Part shown: positions 36,510-46,253 of the stretch, piece by piece
Numbering within the stretch: position 1 is the stretch's first letter
Layout: each line of letters begins with the position of its first letter
Source: Trichomonas vaginalis G3
Taxonomy: Eukaryota > Parabasalia > Trichomonadida > Trichomonadidae
Length of the DNA stretch: 64,000 bases
Direction: 5' to 3'
Assembly: GCF_026262505.1 (NCBI RefSeq)
Contig: NC_067206.1
Span: 38,391,660-38,455,659 of the forward strand
Notes under the pieces: model-generated
What the model saw: only the letters and a program-made list of their open reading frames with translations
The model's database searches: none
What the model was told of the DNA's origin: nothing
Position numbers and translations under genes: made by a program

Positions 36510-37212
36510 AAATTGTTTTTTTATTATGTATTTATTTTGTTGTATATATTAATATTAGAATAAAATAAATTGTTGTTTTGCAAAATTCAGTAAATTAGTT
36601 TAGGATGCAATTACAATCTTCTGACATTTTCTCAATTTTTTTGACAACCAGGCTTTATACTCAAAATATATTACTCACTTTTTCCAAAACCAAAAGTGTA
36701 GGAGTACTATGCATTTTAATAAATTATTCACTTTTAAATTATTAATCAAACAGGAAAAATGAGTAATATAGCTTAAGAAGTGAACAATGTTCAGTCATTC
36801 CAAGACACTTGAGGAGATAATATGTTAGAGAACTCATACCGTCATATAGCAACAATTGGCTTCATATTGTTGAATTCCTTGCATTAGAGACATATTGTCT
36901 GCGCAAGCACTTCAGAATGAATGAATTCAATTCATTAAAATTCTATCTTGTCAACATATTCCTAGACATATTTTCGATTACATTCCATCTTCATTGACAC
37001 CTTTCGTGACGCCAGCTTTTATTGACTAAAAAAGAAAAGTCTATTAAAGAATATTTCTGAATTTTTAAGTGTTCTTTAGAAAAAGAGATTAACATGTGAA
37101 CAATTACTCAACAACATTATTTAGGCTACGATATAATATATATTTCATATAAATAATATATATATGCAGAACAGTTACTCCCATTGCAATAAATTCAGGA
37201 TTTCATTTTATT
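36510..37212. other. Intergenic with a transposon-end relic
   Basis: About 700 bp. At 36618-36660 the sequence tctgacattttctcaatttt plus tttgacaaccaggcttta resembles the inverted repeat of the element at 52103-52493. The rest shows nothing recognisable. Confidence 0.5.
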
Positions 37213-37219
37213 ATGTCAC

Positions 37220-37678
37220 TGTCATTTGACAAATTTGACATTTCACAAGAGATGAAACAACATGCAGAGCATGCAATGAACTTGTAAGCAGGATTCCAGG
37301 ATATCTTGCCATAGGTTTAAGTAACGTAGAAATTAGAATGAAGTTTCCTTCTGTCTGCTCTGGTTCAATGACTGACGCTGCTATTAAGGCGTGTAAGTAC
37401 GTAAATGCTTTGCAATCAATTATGTCTGATGTCCTCGGCTATATTAAGAAAGGTGAAAATTCAAAAGAAATCTGCATGAAACACGGATATTGCCCACAAA
37501 AGAACAATATTCCTCATAGAGACATTAAAAGGAAAATACCAAGAAGAACATTAAAGATTCATTAAATTTGTTTTGAAAATTCTATTGCAATATGGTTATC
37601 TTGCTAAATTTTCAATAGAATCCCAATCTTTTTTTTATCAAATTTCAAAGACATTGTCATTTGACAAATTTGACATTT
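37220..37678. repeat. 24-bp direct repeats flanking saposin-like remnant
   Basis: TGTCATTTGACAAATTTGAC plus ATTT occurs at 37220-37243 and 37655-37678, on either side of the remnant. Each copy contains inverted GTCAAAT halves. This may be a duplication scar. Confidence 0.65.
37239..37565 (+). pseudogene. Saposin-like (SapB) domain gene remnant
   Basis: An open stretch of 108 codons begins just after a TGA without an ATG. The cysteine pattern is C-x2-C (TTCRACNELV), CSGS, CKYVNALQ, CMKHGYC, spaced like SapB domains, with amphipathic helices between (ALQSIMSDVLGYIKKGENSK). Trichomonads have secreted saposin-like proteins of this type, some of them membrane-active. Signal peptide and start are missing or frameshifted, and the C-terminus is basic (RDIKRKIPRRTL). 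An internal ATG at 37338 would give only half a domain. Confidence 0.6.
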
Positions 37679-38016
37679 TATGAGTATTTTAAGCAATTTT
37701 ATTACTACTACACATTGCATTTTTAAAACTTGCCATTTTTCAGGCGTATACCACTTTTTTTGCAAATTATTTCCAACATGAAATAGTCTACCATTAATTC
37801 ATGGATATTGTTAATACCCATCAATAAAAACATCATCATCTCATTCGTATCATATCAATCAAATGAAGTATCTACCAGAAAAACTTTCAGAATTCTATTT
37901 TTAACCAAATGGGTTTGCAACACTAGCTTGCCTATATATATATATATTTGTATTATTATTAATTTTTTATTTTCTCTTTGCTCTTTATTTAGGGGACATT
38001 AGGGGGATTTTTTGCA
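37566..38016. other. Intergenic, nothing further recognised
   Basis: About 450 bp of AT-rich sequence apart from the second 24-bp repeat. A pyrimidine-rich run ctttgctctttattt lies about 40 bp before the next ATG. Confidence 0.5.
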
Positions 38017-38502
38017 ATGAATGAATATAATCGTGGATGGTGCTGGAAGGTTCTGAATGAGATCAATAGAATGCCTATTTCTAAGCCATTTAGGCTTCCT
38101 GTTGATCCTGTTCATGATGATGCACCAGATTATCTGCAAAAAATAAAGCATCCAATGGATTTATCAAAAATTAAGCAAAATTTGAATAGCGGTATATATA
38201 CAAAACCTCAACAACTTGTCGATGATATACATTTAATAGCATCAAATACAAGATTGTATAATGGAGAAGACTCATTTTTTGCAGCATGTGCAGATATCAT
38301 TGAGGAATACATTGATCAGCAGCTTAAGGATAAATGTAATTCATATGATGAAGAATGGACACAAAATTTGGATAGAATTATTGCTGCTCTTCGAAAGCAT
38401 ATAGAAAAGGCGCCAAAAGGAGTAAATATTGACGGCTTTGAAAATATTATAACCAATCCAATCCAGAAAATATCAACAACCTCTGATACAGAATTTCTTT
38501 GA
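38017..38502 (+). CDS. Small bromodomain protein (161 aa)
   Basis: Residues 8-108 form a bromodomain: CWKVLNEINRMPISKPFRLP, then PVDPVHDDAPDYLQKIKHPM, PMDLSKIKQNLNSGIYTKPQ, DDIHLIASNTRLYNGEDSFF. The asparagine of NTRLYN is at the acetyl-lysine-binding position. A 55-residue helical tail follows with no second domain. It should read acetylated histones or other proteins in the nucleus. Short single-bromodomain proteins of this kind are known in trichomonads. No clear initiator is seen upstream. Confidence 0.9.
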   Translation: MNEYNRGWCWKVLNEINRMPISKPFRLPVDPVHDDAPDYLQKIKHPMDLSKIKQNLNSGIYTKPQQLVDDIHLIASNTRLYNGEDSFFAACADIIEEYIDQQLKDKCNSYDEEWTQNLDRIIAALRKHIEKAPKGVNIDGFENIITNPIQKISTTSDTEFL

Positions 38503-39099
38503 AAGTAATTCTCAAGATTTCGAGATTTTTATTCCTCTTACGATACTCAAAAATAATATATTAATAAAATCATATTTGTTAGCCCTATACTATAAAAAAC
38601 AAAATTGATTTTTTTTCTATTCAGTATATAACTTGATGTTGTGGGATCGTTTCAACCCCCTTTTATTAATATATTACGTTCAATCCTTATTCTTATTTAT
38701 TGAGCCAATTAAACATTTGCCGTATATTGGATATTATAGCTGGCTTTCTGAATGTATTTAATGAAAATTATTGAATGTTTACTATTTCTTTAACCATCTA
38801 ATTGAATAATTTTTAAATTTTCAAAATTTCATTCTTCACTGAGATAGAGTTGCTTTCATTGAGTGTAAATAACCTAGTTATACACATGAGTTCATATGGG
38901 TATATAATACTATACTTTAAATCTTTTTAAATATCACGAAAGATGCATTTAAACTGTACCAAAAGGAGACTTCTCTTAATGATATTAATTGTATTGTGTG
39001 TCACTATAGTGTCATACCTAATTCATCATTAAAAGATATATATTTTTTTGTGAATATTTTTGTGATAAAAATTTGGTCGGCCAGTTATATAGTCAAAAG
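38503..39099. other. Intergenic, nothing recognised
   Basis: About 600 bp, AT-rich, no conserved frame or repeat seen. Confidence 0.5.
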
Positions 39100-39107
39100 T
39101 CATTTTT
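39100..39107 (+). promoter_or_regulatory. Trichomonad initiator (TCATTTTT) with out-of-frame ATG
   Basis: TCATTTTT with start A at 39102, 11 nt before the coding ATG at 39113. An ATG at 39109 lies in another frame and gives a six-codon frame overlapping the true start. Confidence 0.65.
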
Positions 39108-39112
39108 AATGA

Positions 39113-40516
39113 ATGAGTCACAGTGTTAAAGACTACAAGCCAGATTTAAATGATAATATTGATCCTAATACAATTGATGAAGAAATTAGAGATACAGAAT
39201 TGAAAAATAATGAAAAATTAATCCAAAATGAGAAAATACAAATTCAAAATCACTTTGAAGATCTGATAAGTAAATTAGAATTAGAAGATTCTAATTTATC
39301 ATTATTGTTTAGAATAGATTGGACTTCTACACGCCTTAAATCAGCTTCAATTGATGATATTCTTCAAACTTACGAAATTCCAGGAAAAATCATTCAATTA
39401 TTGCAATATCCCTCTACCCCAATTGTTGAAGTTACACTCCGGATTACAAATCATCTTTGTAGAATCTCAAATATTTTATTACAATTTATGTATGAAAATA
39501 TACGTTTATATTATAAACTTATACGTGCTCCTGTTTTATTTCCACTAGTAGCAGAGCTTATCGATGGAATGATTCGAAGATTTCCTAATATTGCTCCAAA
39601 TTTTATTCAAAAAGAAGTAAATATTGTTCATGTGCTTACAGAACTTATCGAAGTGATGCATCCTAAAGGCAAACTAATATCAGCATACTTGATTTACTCA
39701 ATAATTCGCCATCTTGATTCAAAAAATTTTGATGATTTTCAATCAATTGTTATAGAACCATTAAGTATCGTTAAATACCTTTTATCATCCCAGAATACCA
39801 TAATTGAAGAAGGAGATCTCGCACCAATCATTGATTTACTTGCAGAATTAATTCTTTTTTATTCTGGAGACATCCATCTTATAATAACTGATGATAATTT
39901 TGAAAAGATTCTAGATCTGACACTAAATTGGCCAACTAAAGAATCAGAAGGTGTTTTATTCGGCTCATTATTGAAATTTTGGTCAATTTTGTTATTTGAG
40001 TTCACCGACCAATTTATTGACTTAGGAATTCAGAAGGATTTGATCCAGGCAGCTGTTGACACTTTTGACCATCCAATGTGTCCAAAATCACGTGCAATTT
40101 ACTTTCTTTCGAATTTGGCAGCAATTGAAAACTTTGCACCTGATATAATCGAATCTAATGCATTTGATTGCGTTTATTCGTTTAATGAAGATTATAATCA
40201 GTATGAGGTTGAAATTATGGCATTTTTCTTCATGAATTGTTTGAATACAGCAAAGGATGCTGTTGTTTCCAAAGATTATTTCGAAGATATGCTTCATATT
40301 TGCTTTGATTTGTATGATAACGCAAAATCTTCTCATTTCAATCTTTTGTTTATGAAATCAATTGAAATACTTCTTAAATTCGATGATTCATTTAAATCAA
40401 TGATTGATTTCGATCAAGCATTAGATATTTTTTATAATGCTCAGAGTAGTGAAAATGAAGAGATTGCTCAAATTGCTACCAATATAATTAACGAATACTT
40501 TCCTGATTATAAATAA
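39113..40516 (+). CDS. Armadillo/HEAT-like helical repeat protein (467 aa)
   Basis: The product is almost all helical with repeats of about 40-45 residues, such as IPGKIIQLLQYPSTPIVEVT, IYSIIRHLDSKNFDDFQSIV, DLAPIIDLLAELILFYSGDI and CPKSRAIYFLSNLAAIENFA. The N-terminal 50 residues are acidic and charged. Trichomonads have many such armadillo-like proteins of unknown role, probably protein-binding scaffolds. The gene is intact and ends TAAATAAA, consistent with the stop-overlapping polyadenylation signal. Confidence 0.7.
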   Translation: MSHSVKDYKPDLNDNIDPNTIDEEIRDTELKNNEKLIQNEKIQIQNHFEDLISKLELEDSNLSLLFRIDWTSTRLKSASIDDILQTYEIPGKIIQLLQYPSTPIVEVTLRITNHLCRISNILLQFMYENIRLYYKLIRAPVLFPLVAELIDGMIRRFPNIAPNFIQKEVNIVHVLTELIEVMHPKGKLISAYLIYSIIRHLDSKNFDDFQSIVIEPLSIVKYLLSSQNTIIEEGDLAPIIDLLAELILFYSGDIHLIITDDNFEKILDLTLNWPTKESEGVLFGSLLKFWSILLFEFTDQFIDLGIQKDLIQAAVDTFDHPMCPKSRAIYFLSNLAAIENFAPDIIESNAFDCVYSFNEDYNQYEVEIMAFFFMNCLNTAKDAVVSKDYFEDMLHICFDLYDNAKSSHFNLLFMKSIEILLKFDDSFKSMIDFDQALDIFYNAQSSENEEIAQIATNIINEYFPDYK

Positions 40517-41220
40517 AAAATGTTTGTATTTTATTATAATTTTATTAACATCTTTTGTCTTGTATTTAACATATAACCTTGTTGAGATAATCAGAAATAA
40601 AAAGAATTTCTGCCAAGAGTCTTTGGAAATGGTGATTTGAAAATGAGATCAAATATTATTTTATGTCTTCATGCAAGGATACAGGATGGTTAAAATACCA
40701 TCGGCTATAGCAATTTCCTAAAATAGTTAAATATCAATGAATCAATTTGATAAAAGGAAATAGTGATTCAAAATGAGTTTAACTTTGTTTTTCATCTTTT
40801 ATCATTATATCATTGGTTTAATTAGCATTGAAATGTCAAAATAATAGGCATGTATAAGATTTCAAAGAAAAAAAAGAATTGTTTTGATATTGATATTTTT
40901 ATATCATTAGTTTTATAATTCGAATATAAGATAAATGAAATGCATGCTTTTGTATGATATGCATATGTTGTGTTTATGTGTATTTGTTTCTTTTTGATGA
41001 GATTTTTTTTGAATTGAGATAACACTTTATGGCAAACCCAAATTTTAGCTAAAAGTGACAGGGAAAAAAAACGTTTAGTATTAAAAAAAAGACCGATGAG
41101 AGCTTCGTTCGAAATATAGAGGGAACTGAGAATGCGCAACCATTCTCAGGGAATATTGGATGCTATTCCCGTTCCCTCTGTATGGAAAATTGAGGTTTTC
41201 AAAGGGAGTTAAAATAATAT

Positions 41221-41575
41221 CAAATTTATACTAATTTACTTCAAAATACAAAAGTATTTGACAGCTAAAATTAGTTACTTTAGCAAGCCTATCAATACCC
41301 TTTTACGATTATTGCTACTTTTTCGAAATAAAAGTAAAAACAAATTTATACTAATTTACTTCAAAATACAAAAGTATTTGACAGCTAAAATTAGTTACTT
41401 TAGCAAGCCTATCAATACCCTTTTACGATTATTGCTACTTTTTCGAAATAAAAGTAAAAACAAATTTATACTAATTTACTTCAAAATACAAAAGTATTTG
41501 ACAGCTAAAATTAGTTACTTTAGCAAGCCTATCAATACCCTTTTACGATTATTGCTACTTTTTCGAAATAAAATA
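41221..41575. repeat. 120-bp tandem repeat, about three copies
   Basis: Identical units start at 41221, 41341 and 41461 (caaatttatactaatttact...). Because 120 is a multiple of three, a frame of 128 codons stays open through it, but the product is itself a 40-residue repeat without a likely function. Confidence 0.9.
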
Positions 41576-41668
41576 AATTTATTATCAAAAACCTTTTTTT
41601 TCTTAGTAAAAATAAACGAAATTTTTTACCTTATGAACTTTTGATGGAAATATGCAAATTTAAAATAA

Positions 41669-41815
41669 TAAAGAAAGCCGCGAGCGAAGCGATCGGCTTA
41701 GTTCGAAGATTTTGATTCAAATCTTTGCTGATCTGTAATTCGCGGAAGCCGCGAGCGAATCGAGCGGCTTAGGTCTAAGATTTTGATTCAAATCTTTGCT
41801 TATATTTCTTAAATT
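41669..41815. repeat. Paired hairpin repeats inside the 921-bp element
   Basis: Two 75-bp imperfect direct copies each contain GCCGCGAGCGA...CGGC and the palindrome AAGATTTTGATTCAAATCTT. The GC-rich part stands out from the AT-rich surroundings. Confidence 0.7.
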
Positions 41816-42068
41816 CTTTATGAAACTCGCAACAGTTCCATAAAAAATTTTAAATTCTAAACTGTCGAAATTACCGATCGGTAATCACACCCTTCATTGG
41901 TGTGTCACTTTTTACAGGCGTGTCACTTTTAGCTAAAATTACCCCTACTCACACTTTATTGGGTAAAATGTATATTTATATAGTCTAGTGTTTATTCGAT
42001 GGTAATTTTTAAGATTTAATTTTTTTTTGTTGACGAAAAATTTAAAACGTTTTCTTAGAAGATAAATC

Positions 42069-42551
42069 ATGTCAGCTGCTAAAGAGACAAAGGGACGTGG
42101 CGAACTTTCAGAAGAGCAGCGCCAAGAAATTCGCGAGGCCTTCGATCTTTTTGATACCGATGGCTCAGGCTCTATTGATGCCAAGGAGCTTAAAGTTGCT
42201 ATGAAGGCACTTGGCTTCGAACCAACAAAGGAAGAAATTCGTCGTATGATCTCAGATGTTGATACAGATGGCACTGGTGCAATTAGCTTTGCCCAATTCC
42301 TTCAGATGATGACCAAGAAGATGGAAGAGCGTAATCCAGAAGACGAAATCCGTAAGGCATTTCGTCTTTTTGATGATGACAATACAGGTCGTATTTCATT
42401 CAAGAATCTCAAGCGTGTTTCAGTCGAACTTGGTGAAAATCTTACAGATGAAGAGCTTCGCGAAATGATCGAAGAAGCAGATCGTGACAACGATGGTGAA
42501 GTTTCATACGAAGAATTTGTTCATATCATGAAGAAGACATCACTCTTCTAA
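42069..42551 (+). CDS. Centrin (caltractin), left copy
   Basis: This 160-residue EF-hand protein has four calcium loops: [36 protein letters not shown] and [12 protein letters not shown]. The basic N-terminal extension ([20 protein letters not shown]) is typical of centrin rather than calmodulin. Centrins organise basal bodies and contractile fibres; trichomonads have several. Loops 1, 2 and 4 keep the acidic 12th residue, while loop 3 ends in Asn and may bind calcium weakly. Protein-identical to the copy at 42785-43267. Confidence 0.92.
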   Translation: MSAAKETKGRGELSEEQRQEIREAFDLFDTDGSGSIDAKELKVAMKALGFEPTKEEIRRMISDVDTDGTGAISFAQFLQMMTKKMEERNPEDEIRKAFRLFDDDNTGRISFKNLKRVSVELGENLTDEELREMIEEADRDNDGEVSYEEFVHIMKKTSLF

Positions 42552-42784
42552 AATATTTTATTTAATTTTTAGTTTTACTTTTACTTTGGTGATTTATATT
42601 TTATTGCTTCGTCATCAATTTAAAGATTCATAAGTTACTGTGCAATAATAATAGAAATTTAACATAAATTATTCGAATTTTTTCATAATTGCTATGATTA
42701 TAGTGAACAATCAATTGCAACATTTGAAAGCGGAGAAGATCTAAATATGATTATGAGTATTTAGTATAAAAAAAATAAAATATT

Positions 42785-43267
42785 TTAGAAGAGTGATGTC
42801 TTCTTCATGATATGAACAAATTCTTCGTATGAAACTTCACCATCGTTGTCACGATCTGCTTCTTCGATCATTTCGCGAAGCTCTTCATCTGTAAGATTTT
42901 CACCAAGTTCGACTGAAACACGCTTGAGATTCTTGAATGAAATACGACCTGTATTGTCATCATCAAAAAGACGAAATGCCTTACGGATTTCGTCTTCTGG
43001 ATTACGCTCTTCCATCTTCTTGGTCATCATCTGAAGGAATTGGGCAAAGCTAATTGCACCAGTGCCATCTGTATCAACATCTGAGATCATACGACGAATT
43101 TCTTCCTTTGTTGGTTCGAAGCCAAGTGCCTTCATAGCAACTTTAAGCTCCTTGGCATCAATAGAGCCTGAGCCATCGGTATCAAAAAGATCGAAGGCCT
43201 CGCGAATTTCTTGGCGCTGCTCTTCTGAAAGTTCGCCACGTCCCTTTGTCTCTTTAGCAGCTGACAT
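42785..43267 (-). CDS. Centrin (caltractin), right inverted copy
   Basis: Identical in all 160 residues to the left copy and facing it tail to tail. Its upstream region is continuous to 43704, without the 921-bp element. Both copies have intact upstream AT-rich sequence, so both may be expressed. Confidence 0.92.
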   Translation of the reverse strand: MSAAKETKGRGELSEEQRQEIREAFDLFDTDGSGSIDAKELKVAMKALGFEPTKEEIRRMISDVDTDGTGAISFAQFLQMMTKKMEERNPEDEIRKAFRLFDDDNTGRISFKNLKRVSVELGENLTDEELREMIEEADRDNDGEVSYEEFVHIMKKTSLF

Positions 43268-43557
43268 GATTTATCTTCTAAGAAAACGTTTTAAATTTTT
43301 CGTCAACAAAAAAAAATTAAATCTTAAAAATTACCATCGAATAAACACTAGACTATATAAATATACATTTTACCCAATAAAGTGTTATCTCAATTCAAAA
43401 AAAATCTCATCAAAAAGAAACAAATACACATAAACACAACATATGCATATCATACAAAAGCATGCATTTCATTTATCTTATATTCGAATTATAAAACTAA
43501 TGATATAAAAATATCAATATCAAAACAATTCTTTTTTTTCTTTGAAATCTTATACAT

Positions 43558-43740
43558 GCCTATTATTTTGACATTTCAATGCTAATTAAACCAATGATAT
43601 AATGATAAAAGATGAAAAACAAAGTTAAACTCATTTTGAATCACTATTTCCTTTTATCAAATTGATTCATTGATATTTAACTATTTTGGGAAATTGTTAT
43701 AGCCTATTATTTTGACATTTCAATGCTAATTAAACCAATT
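43558..43740. repeat. 40-bp direct repeat at outer end of right arm
   Basis: gcctattattttgacatttc and the following 19 nt (aatgctaattaaaccaat) occur at 43558-43597 and 43701-43740. The left arm has only one copy, so this duplication marks the outer breakpoint of the inverted repeat. Confidence 0.75.
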
Positions 43741-43842
43741 ACTTGTAAATTCAATAATTCTTTTTAAGGAATCAATATATACTTAAACAAAGTTAATCAC
43801 ATATTAAAAACAATATCTTTATAAAAACATACAAAAATCAAA

Positions 43843-45795
43843 CTAAAAATTAAAAGTCCTCTTTGCTTTCTTCTTTTTCTTCTGCTTCTTTTTGTCATTT
43901 TCGATTTCTTTCTTTTTAGACATCATAGGCATTCGATCTTTTGGATCAACAATTTTATAAAGTCTGTGAAGTCCTCTTTCTAAAACTAACTCCGCAAAAT
44001 CAACCGTATCAGCGAATGGCGGCTGTCCTTCACTTTTCCATGCATAAGAAATATCGTATTTCTGGTATTCATAATAAGAAATTCCTTCATCCAACATATA
44101 CAATGATTTCGTTCTTGTATCATTGATTGCACCATGACTTGACGTCCATCCTGGATAACCAGAGAATATAACACGTCCTGCGAAACATGACGAAGGACAC
44201 AAAACATGTTTATGATAATGAAATATTGCGTGAACAGGAGTATTTTCTGATACCCAATCTCCAGCTTCTTTATTGTAATGGCTGTAGAAAGGAACAAGGA
44301 AACTCTCTGTTGTATACAAACTAAGAATACCAGATAATAAACTTGATATATAAATAGTAACAATTATAGTAACAAAACTTAAATTTTTCGTTTTCAATAA
44401 TAATTTCATGTAATAATTCGCTGTAAAAGCACATGCAATTGGGAACCATCCGTCATGAAGGAGTTTAGTGTTATCTAACTCCCATGGCTGAAACATGATG
44501 AAAGAAGAAATTAACAAAATAGGAAATGTTGCTAAATAATATCTGATTTGTTGTAAATCAGCAGTAGCAAAACCAAATATTAAGGAAATAGCACCGGTAC
44601 ATCCTAAAGCGTTCCAAAAGATATGGAAAAACCCTCCTTGACCAAATTTCGGATCTTTCCAGACAGGATTAACAATGATGAATTCTTTGTTTTCAACAGT
44701 ACGAATGGCAAAAGGTGCCAAGAGTGGGAAAGCAATGACATTGGCAACAATGCCATAGAGAGTCCAACAACCGACCAACTTTAAAAAGTACTTAAATTTA
44801 AAGGTTGTTACGGCCAATGATAAAGATAACAAAGCCAAAGCAACATATGCGTGTACTTGTGTTTGAGGAGTGATGCCAACAGCAAATGCCGCTACAAGGA
44901 AGTAACGCCAATCGAACTTTTTAGTGCCTTCCCATAAACAAATATATACTATTGCACAAAGTGGGAAAACGAAGGTTGCTGAGCGCTGAGGGTTGAATAT
45001 GTGGGCTATTGATTGGAACCAAAAGACATTTTTGACTCTAGTCCATCTGTGAATGTAATTTGGATTCGAATAGTAATTAAAGAAGCCGTTTTCGAAGATT
45101 TCGAGCCATCCAAGGCCTCCACTAAATATCCAAATTGGAAGCGCAACTGCTGCTGCAATAGAAGATCGAGTAAATAATTTTACAAATTGATGAAGTAAAT
45201 AAATCCATGATAATCCGACAAGGAAGGTAGTCACTCTGAATGCTGTTCGAAAATTGCAGTTGCAAGAGGCTGCCAAAAAGGCAACATAGAAATTCGGAAG
45301 GACAGGATAAGCAAGCTTTGATCCTACTGAAATTGGAAACTCGATATCGAATAAAGACTTTCTTTTTCTGTTAATACCAACAGCAAATGATGTTATTAGA
45401 TTGAATTGGAATGAATGGTCTGAATAACAGGCTCCACCTGATAAACCTTCGCCATTCAAGTTAATATAATCCATTCTTTTAAGAATCCATAATAAGAAAA
45501 TAGCTAAAGATGCAGCATCTATGTAAGAAATTGAAATGATTAAAGAAGGATGACGTTTTCTTGAAATAAAATGGCATATAGTAGCAAATACACCTAGTGA
45601 AATATCAATTACGAGCGTCAATTTTGTTCCCCATGGTATCCAAAGTTGTAATATAAAAGCAAATAAACTCTGATAAAGGATTCCGAATGGAATTGCCATA
45701 AAAACACGTGTGAGGTAATCAAATCTATTTAAAACGATAAGAGTGAGAACCTCATACGCCCACCAGATACCTACGAAAATCGTAGGTACCCACAT
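43843..45795 (-). CDS. Polytopic membrane protein, GT-C-like (650 aa)
   Basis: About 12-13 hydrophobic segments run from the N-terminus (WVPTIFVGIWWAYEVLTLIV) to about residue 500, followed by a luminal or cytosolic domain of about 110 residues and a lysine-rich end (KKKQKKKKKAKRT). A DH pair sits in the first large loop (CYSDHSFQFNLIT), and LLHDGWFPIACAF comes later. This layout resembles GT-C glycosyltransferases, which use lipid-linked sugars in the ER, but no family-specific motif confirms it; a transporter is possible. The gene is intact. Confidence 0.6.
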   Translation of the reverse strand: MWVPTIFVGIWWAYEVLTLIVLNRFDYLTRVFMAIPFGILYQSLFAFILQLWIPWGTKLTLVIDISLGVFATICHFISRKRHPSLIISISYIDAASLAIFLLWILKRMDYINLNGEGLSGGACYSDHSFQFNLITSFAVGINRKRKSLFDIEFPISVGSKLAYPVLPNFYVAFLAASCNCNFRTAFRVTTFLVGLSWIYLLHQFVKLFTRSSIAAAVALPIWIFSGGLGWLEIFENGFFNYYSNPNYIHRWTRVKNVFWFQSIAHIFNPQRSATFVFPLCAIVYICLWEGTKKFDWRYFLVAAFAVGITPQTQVHAYVALALLSLSLAVTTFKFKYFLKLVGCWTLYGIVANVIAFPLLAPFAIRTVENKEFIIVNPVWKDPKFGQGGFFHIFWNALGCTGAISLIFGFATADLQQIRYYLATFPILLISSFIMFQPWELDNTKLLHDGWFPIACAFTANYYMKLLLKTKNLSFVTIIVTIYISSLLSGILSLYTTESFLVPFYSHYNKEAGDWVSENTPVHAIFHYHKHVLCPSSCFAGRVIFSGYPGWTSSHGAINDTRTKSLYMLDEGISYYEYQKYDISYAWKSEGQPPFADTVDFAELVLERGLHRLYKIVDPKDRMPMMSKKKEIENDKKKQKKKKKAKRTFNF

Positions 45796-46253
45796 TGAAA
45801 AAAATTGAACTTCAGATCGTGAACGTTGAATTAAATAACATATAAGAATTATATTTATCTCTAAAAAATAGGAATTATAAAAAATGGATAATTGAGAAAA
45901 CTCATTGAAATTATTGTGCTGTGTGAAATCCTAATAAATGAAAGTAGCCAACAAGTTAATGACATTACATAAATGGCATCCAAGAACCAAAATTAGTTAT
46001 ATTTGAAGATTGGATGCCAATATTTAAAGTTTGTTTTTTACTTCAATCAAGTACGAAGAATATTAGCATCTTGTTTAAAATGTTTGGTGTCCATCTTATA
46101 TAGTTTTGGCCGATTTATGGGTTAATTTGAAAAATATCATTGATTGAATCAATTTTATTTGGAATTTAAATCCTTTAAGTTAAACAAAATTAAAAATTCG
46201 GTTTATATAAGCTATTTGTTGAACATTAATAAAAAAATAATCAAATAAAAATT
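45796..46253. other. Intergenic, nothing recognised
   Basis: About 460 bp of AT-rich unique DNA upstream of the membrane protein and downstream of the LRR gene. Confidence 0.5.

Larger units (their letters stand above)
41030..41950. mobile_element. Non-autonomous DNA transposon, 921 bp, in left centrin arm
   Basis: It is flanked by the 8-bp duplication ACACTTTA (41022-41029 and 41951-41958); the other arm of the inverted repeat has the empty site with one ACACTTTA. The ends share the inverted 20-mer AATTTTAGCTAAAAGTGACA, about 10 bp inside each end. The interior holds a 120-bp tandem array and two GCCGCGAGCGA... hairpins, and no transposase. An 8-bp duplication fits hAT-like and some other superfamilies. 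Confidence 0.85.
40703..43704. repeat. Inverted duplication (933-bp arms) containing centrin
   Basis: The left arm is 40703-42564 minus the insertion and duplicate at 41030-41958; the right arm is 42772-43704. Each is 933 bp and nearly identical, with a 207-bp spacer. Each arm carries one whole centrin gene with its upstream region. Differences are limited to a few bases near the outer ends. Confidence 0.9.

Noticed and set aside
37808-38002. 64-codon frame before the bromodomain gene
   Set aside because: Low-complexity Ile/Phe-rich product of AT-rich DNA, without promoter or relatives.
41258-41644. 128-codon open frame through the 120-bp repeat
   Set aside because: It stays open only because the repeat length is a multiple of three; the product is a 40-residue repeat with no ATG-linked promoter, inside a non-autonomous transposon.
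43062-43433. Frames antisense to the centrin genes
   Set aside because: They mirror the EF-hand coding sequence in both copies and show no protein-like features.
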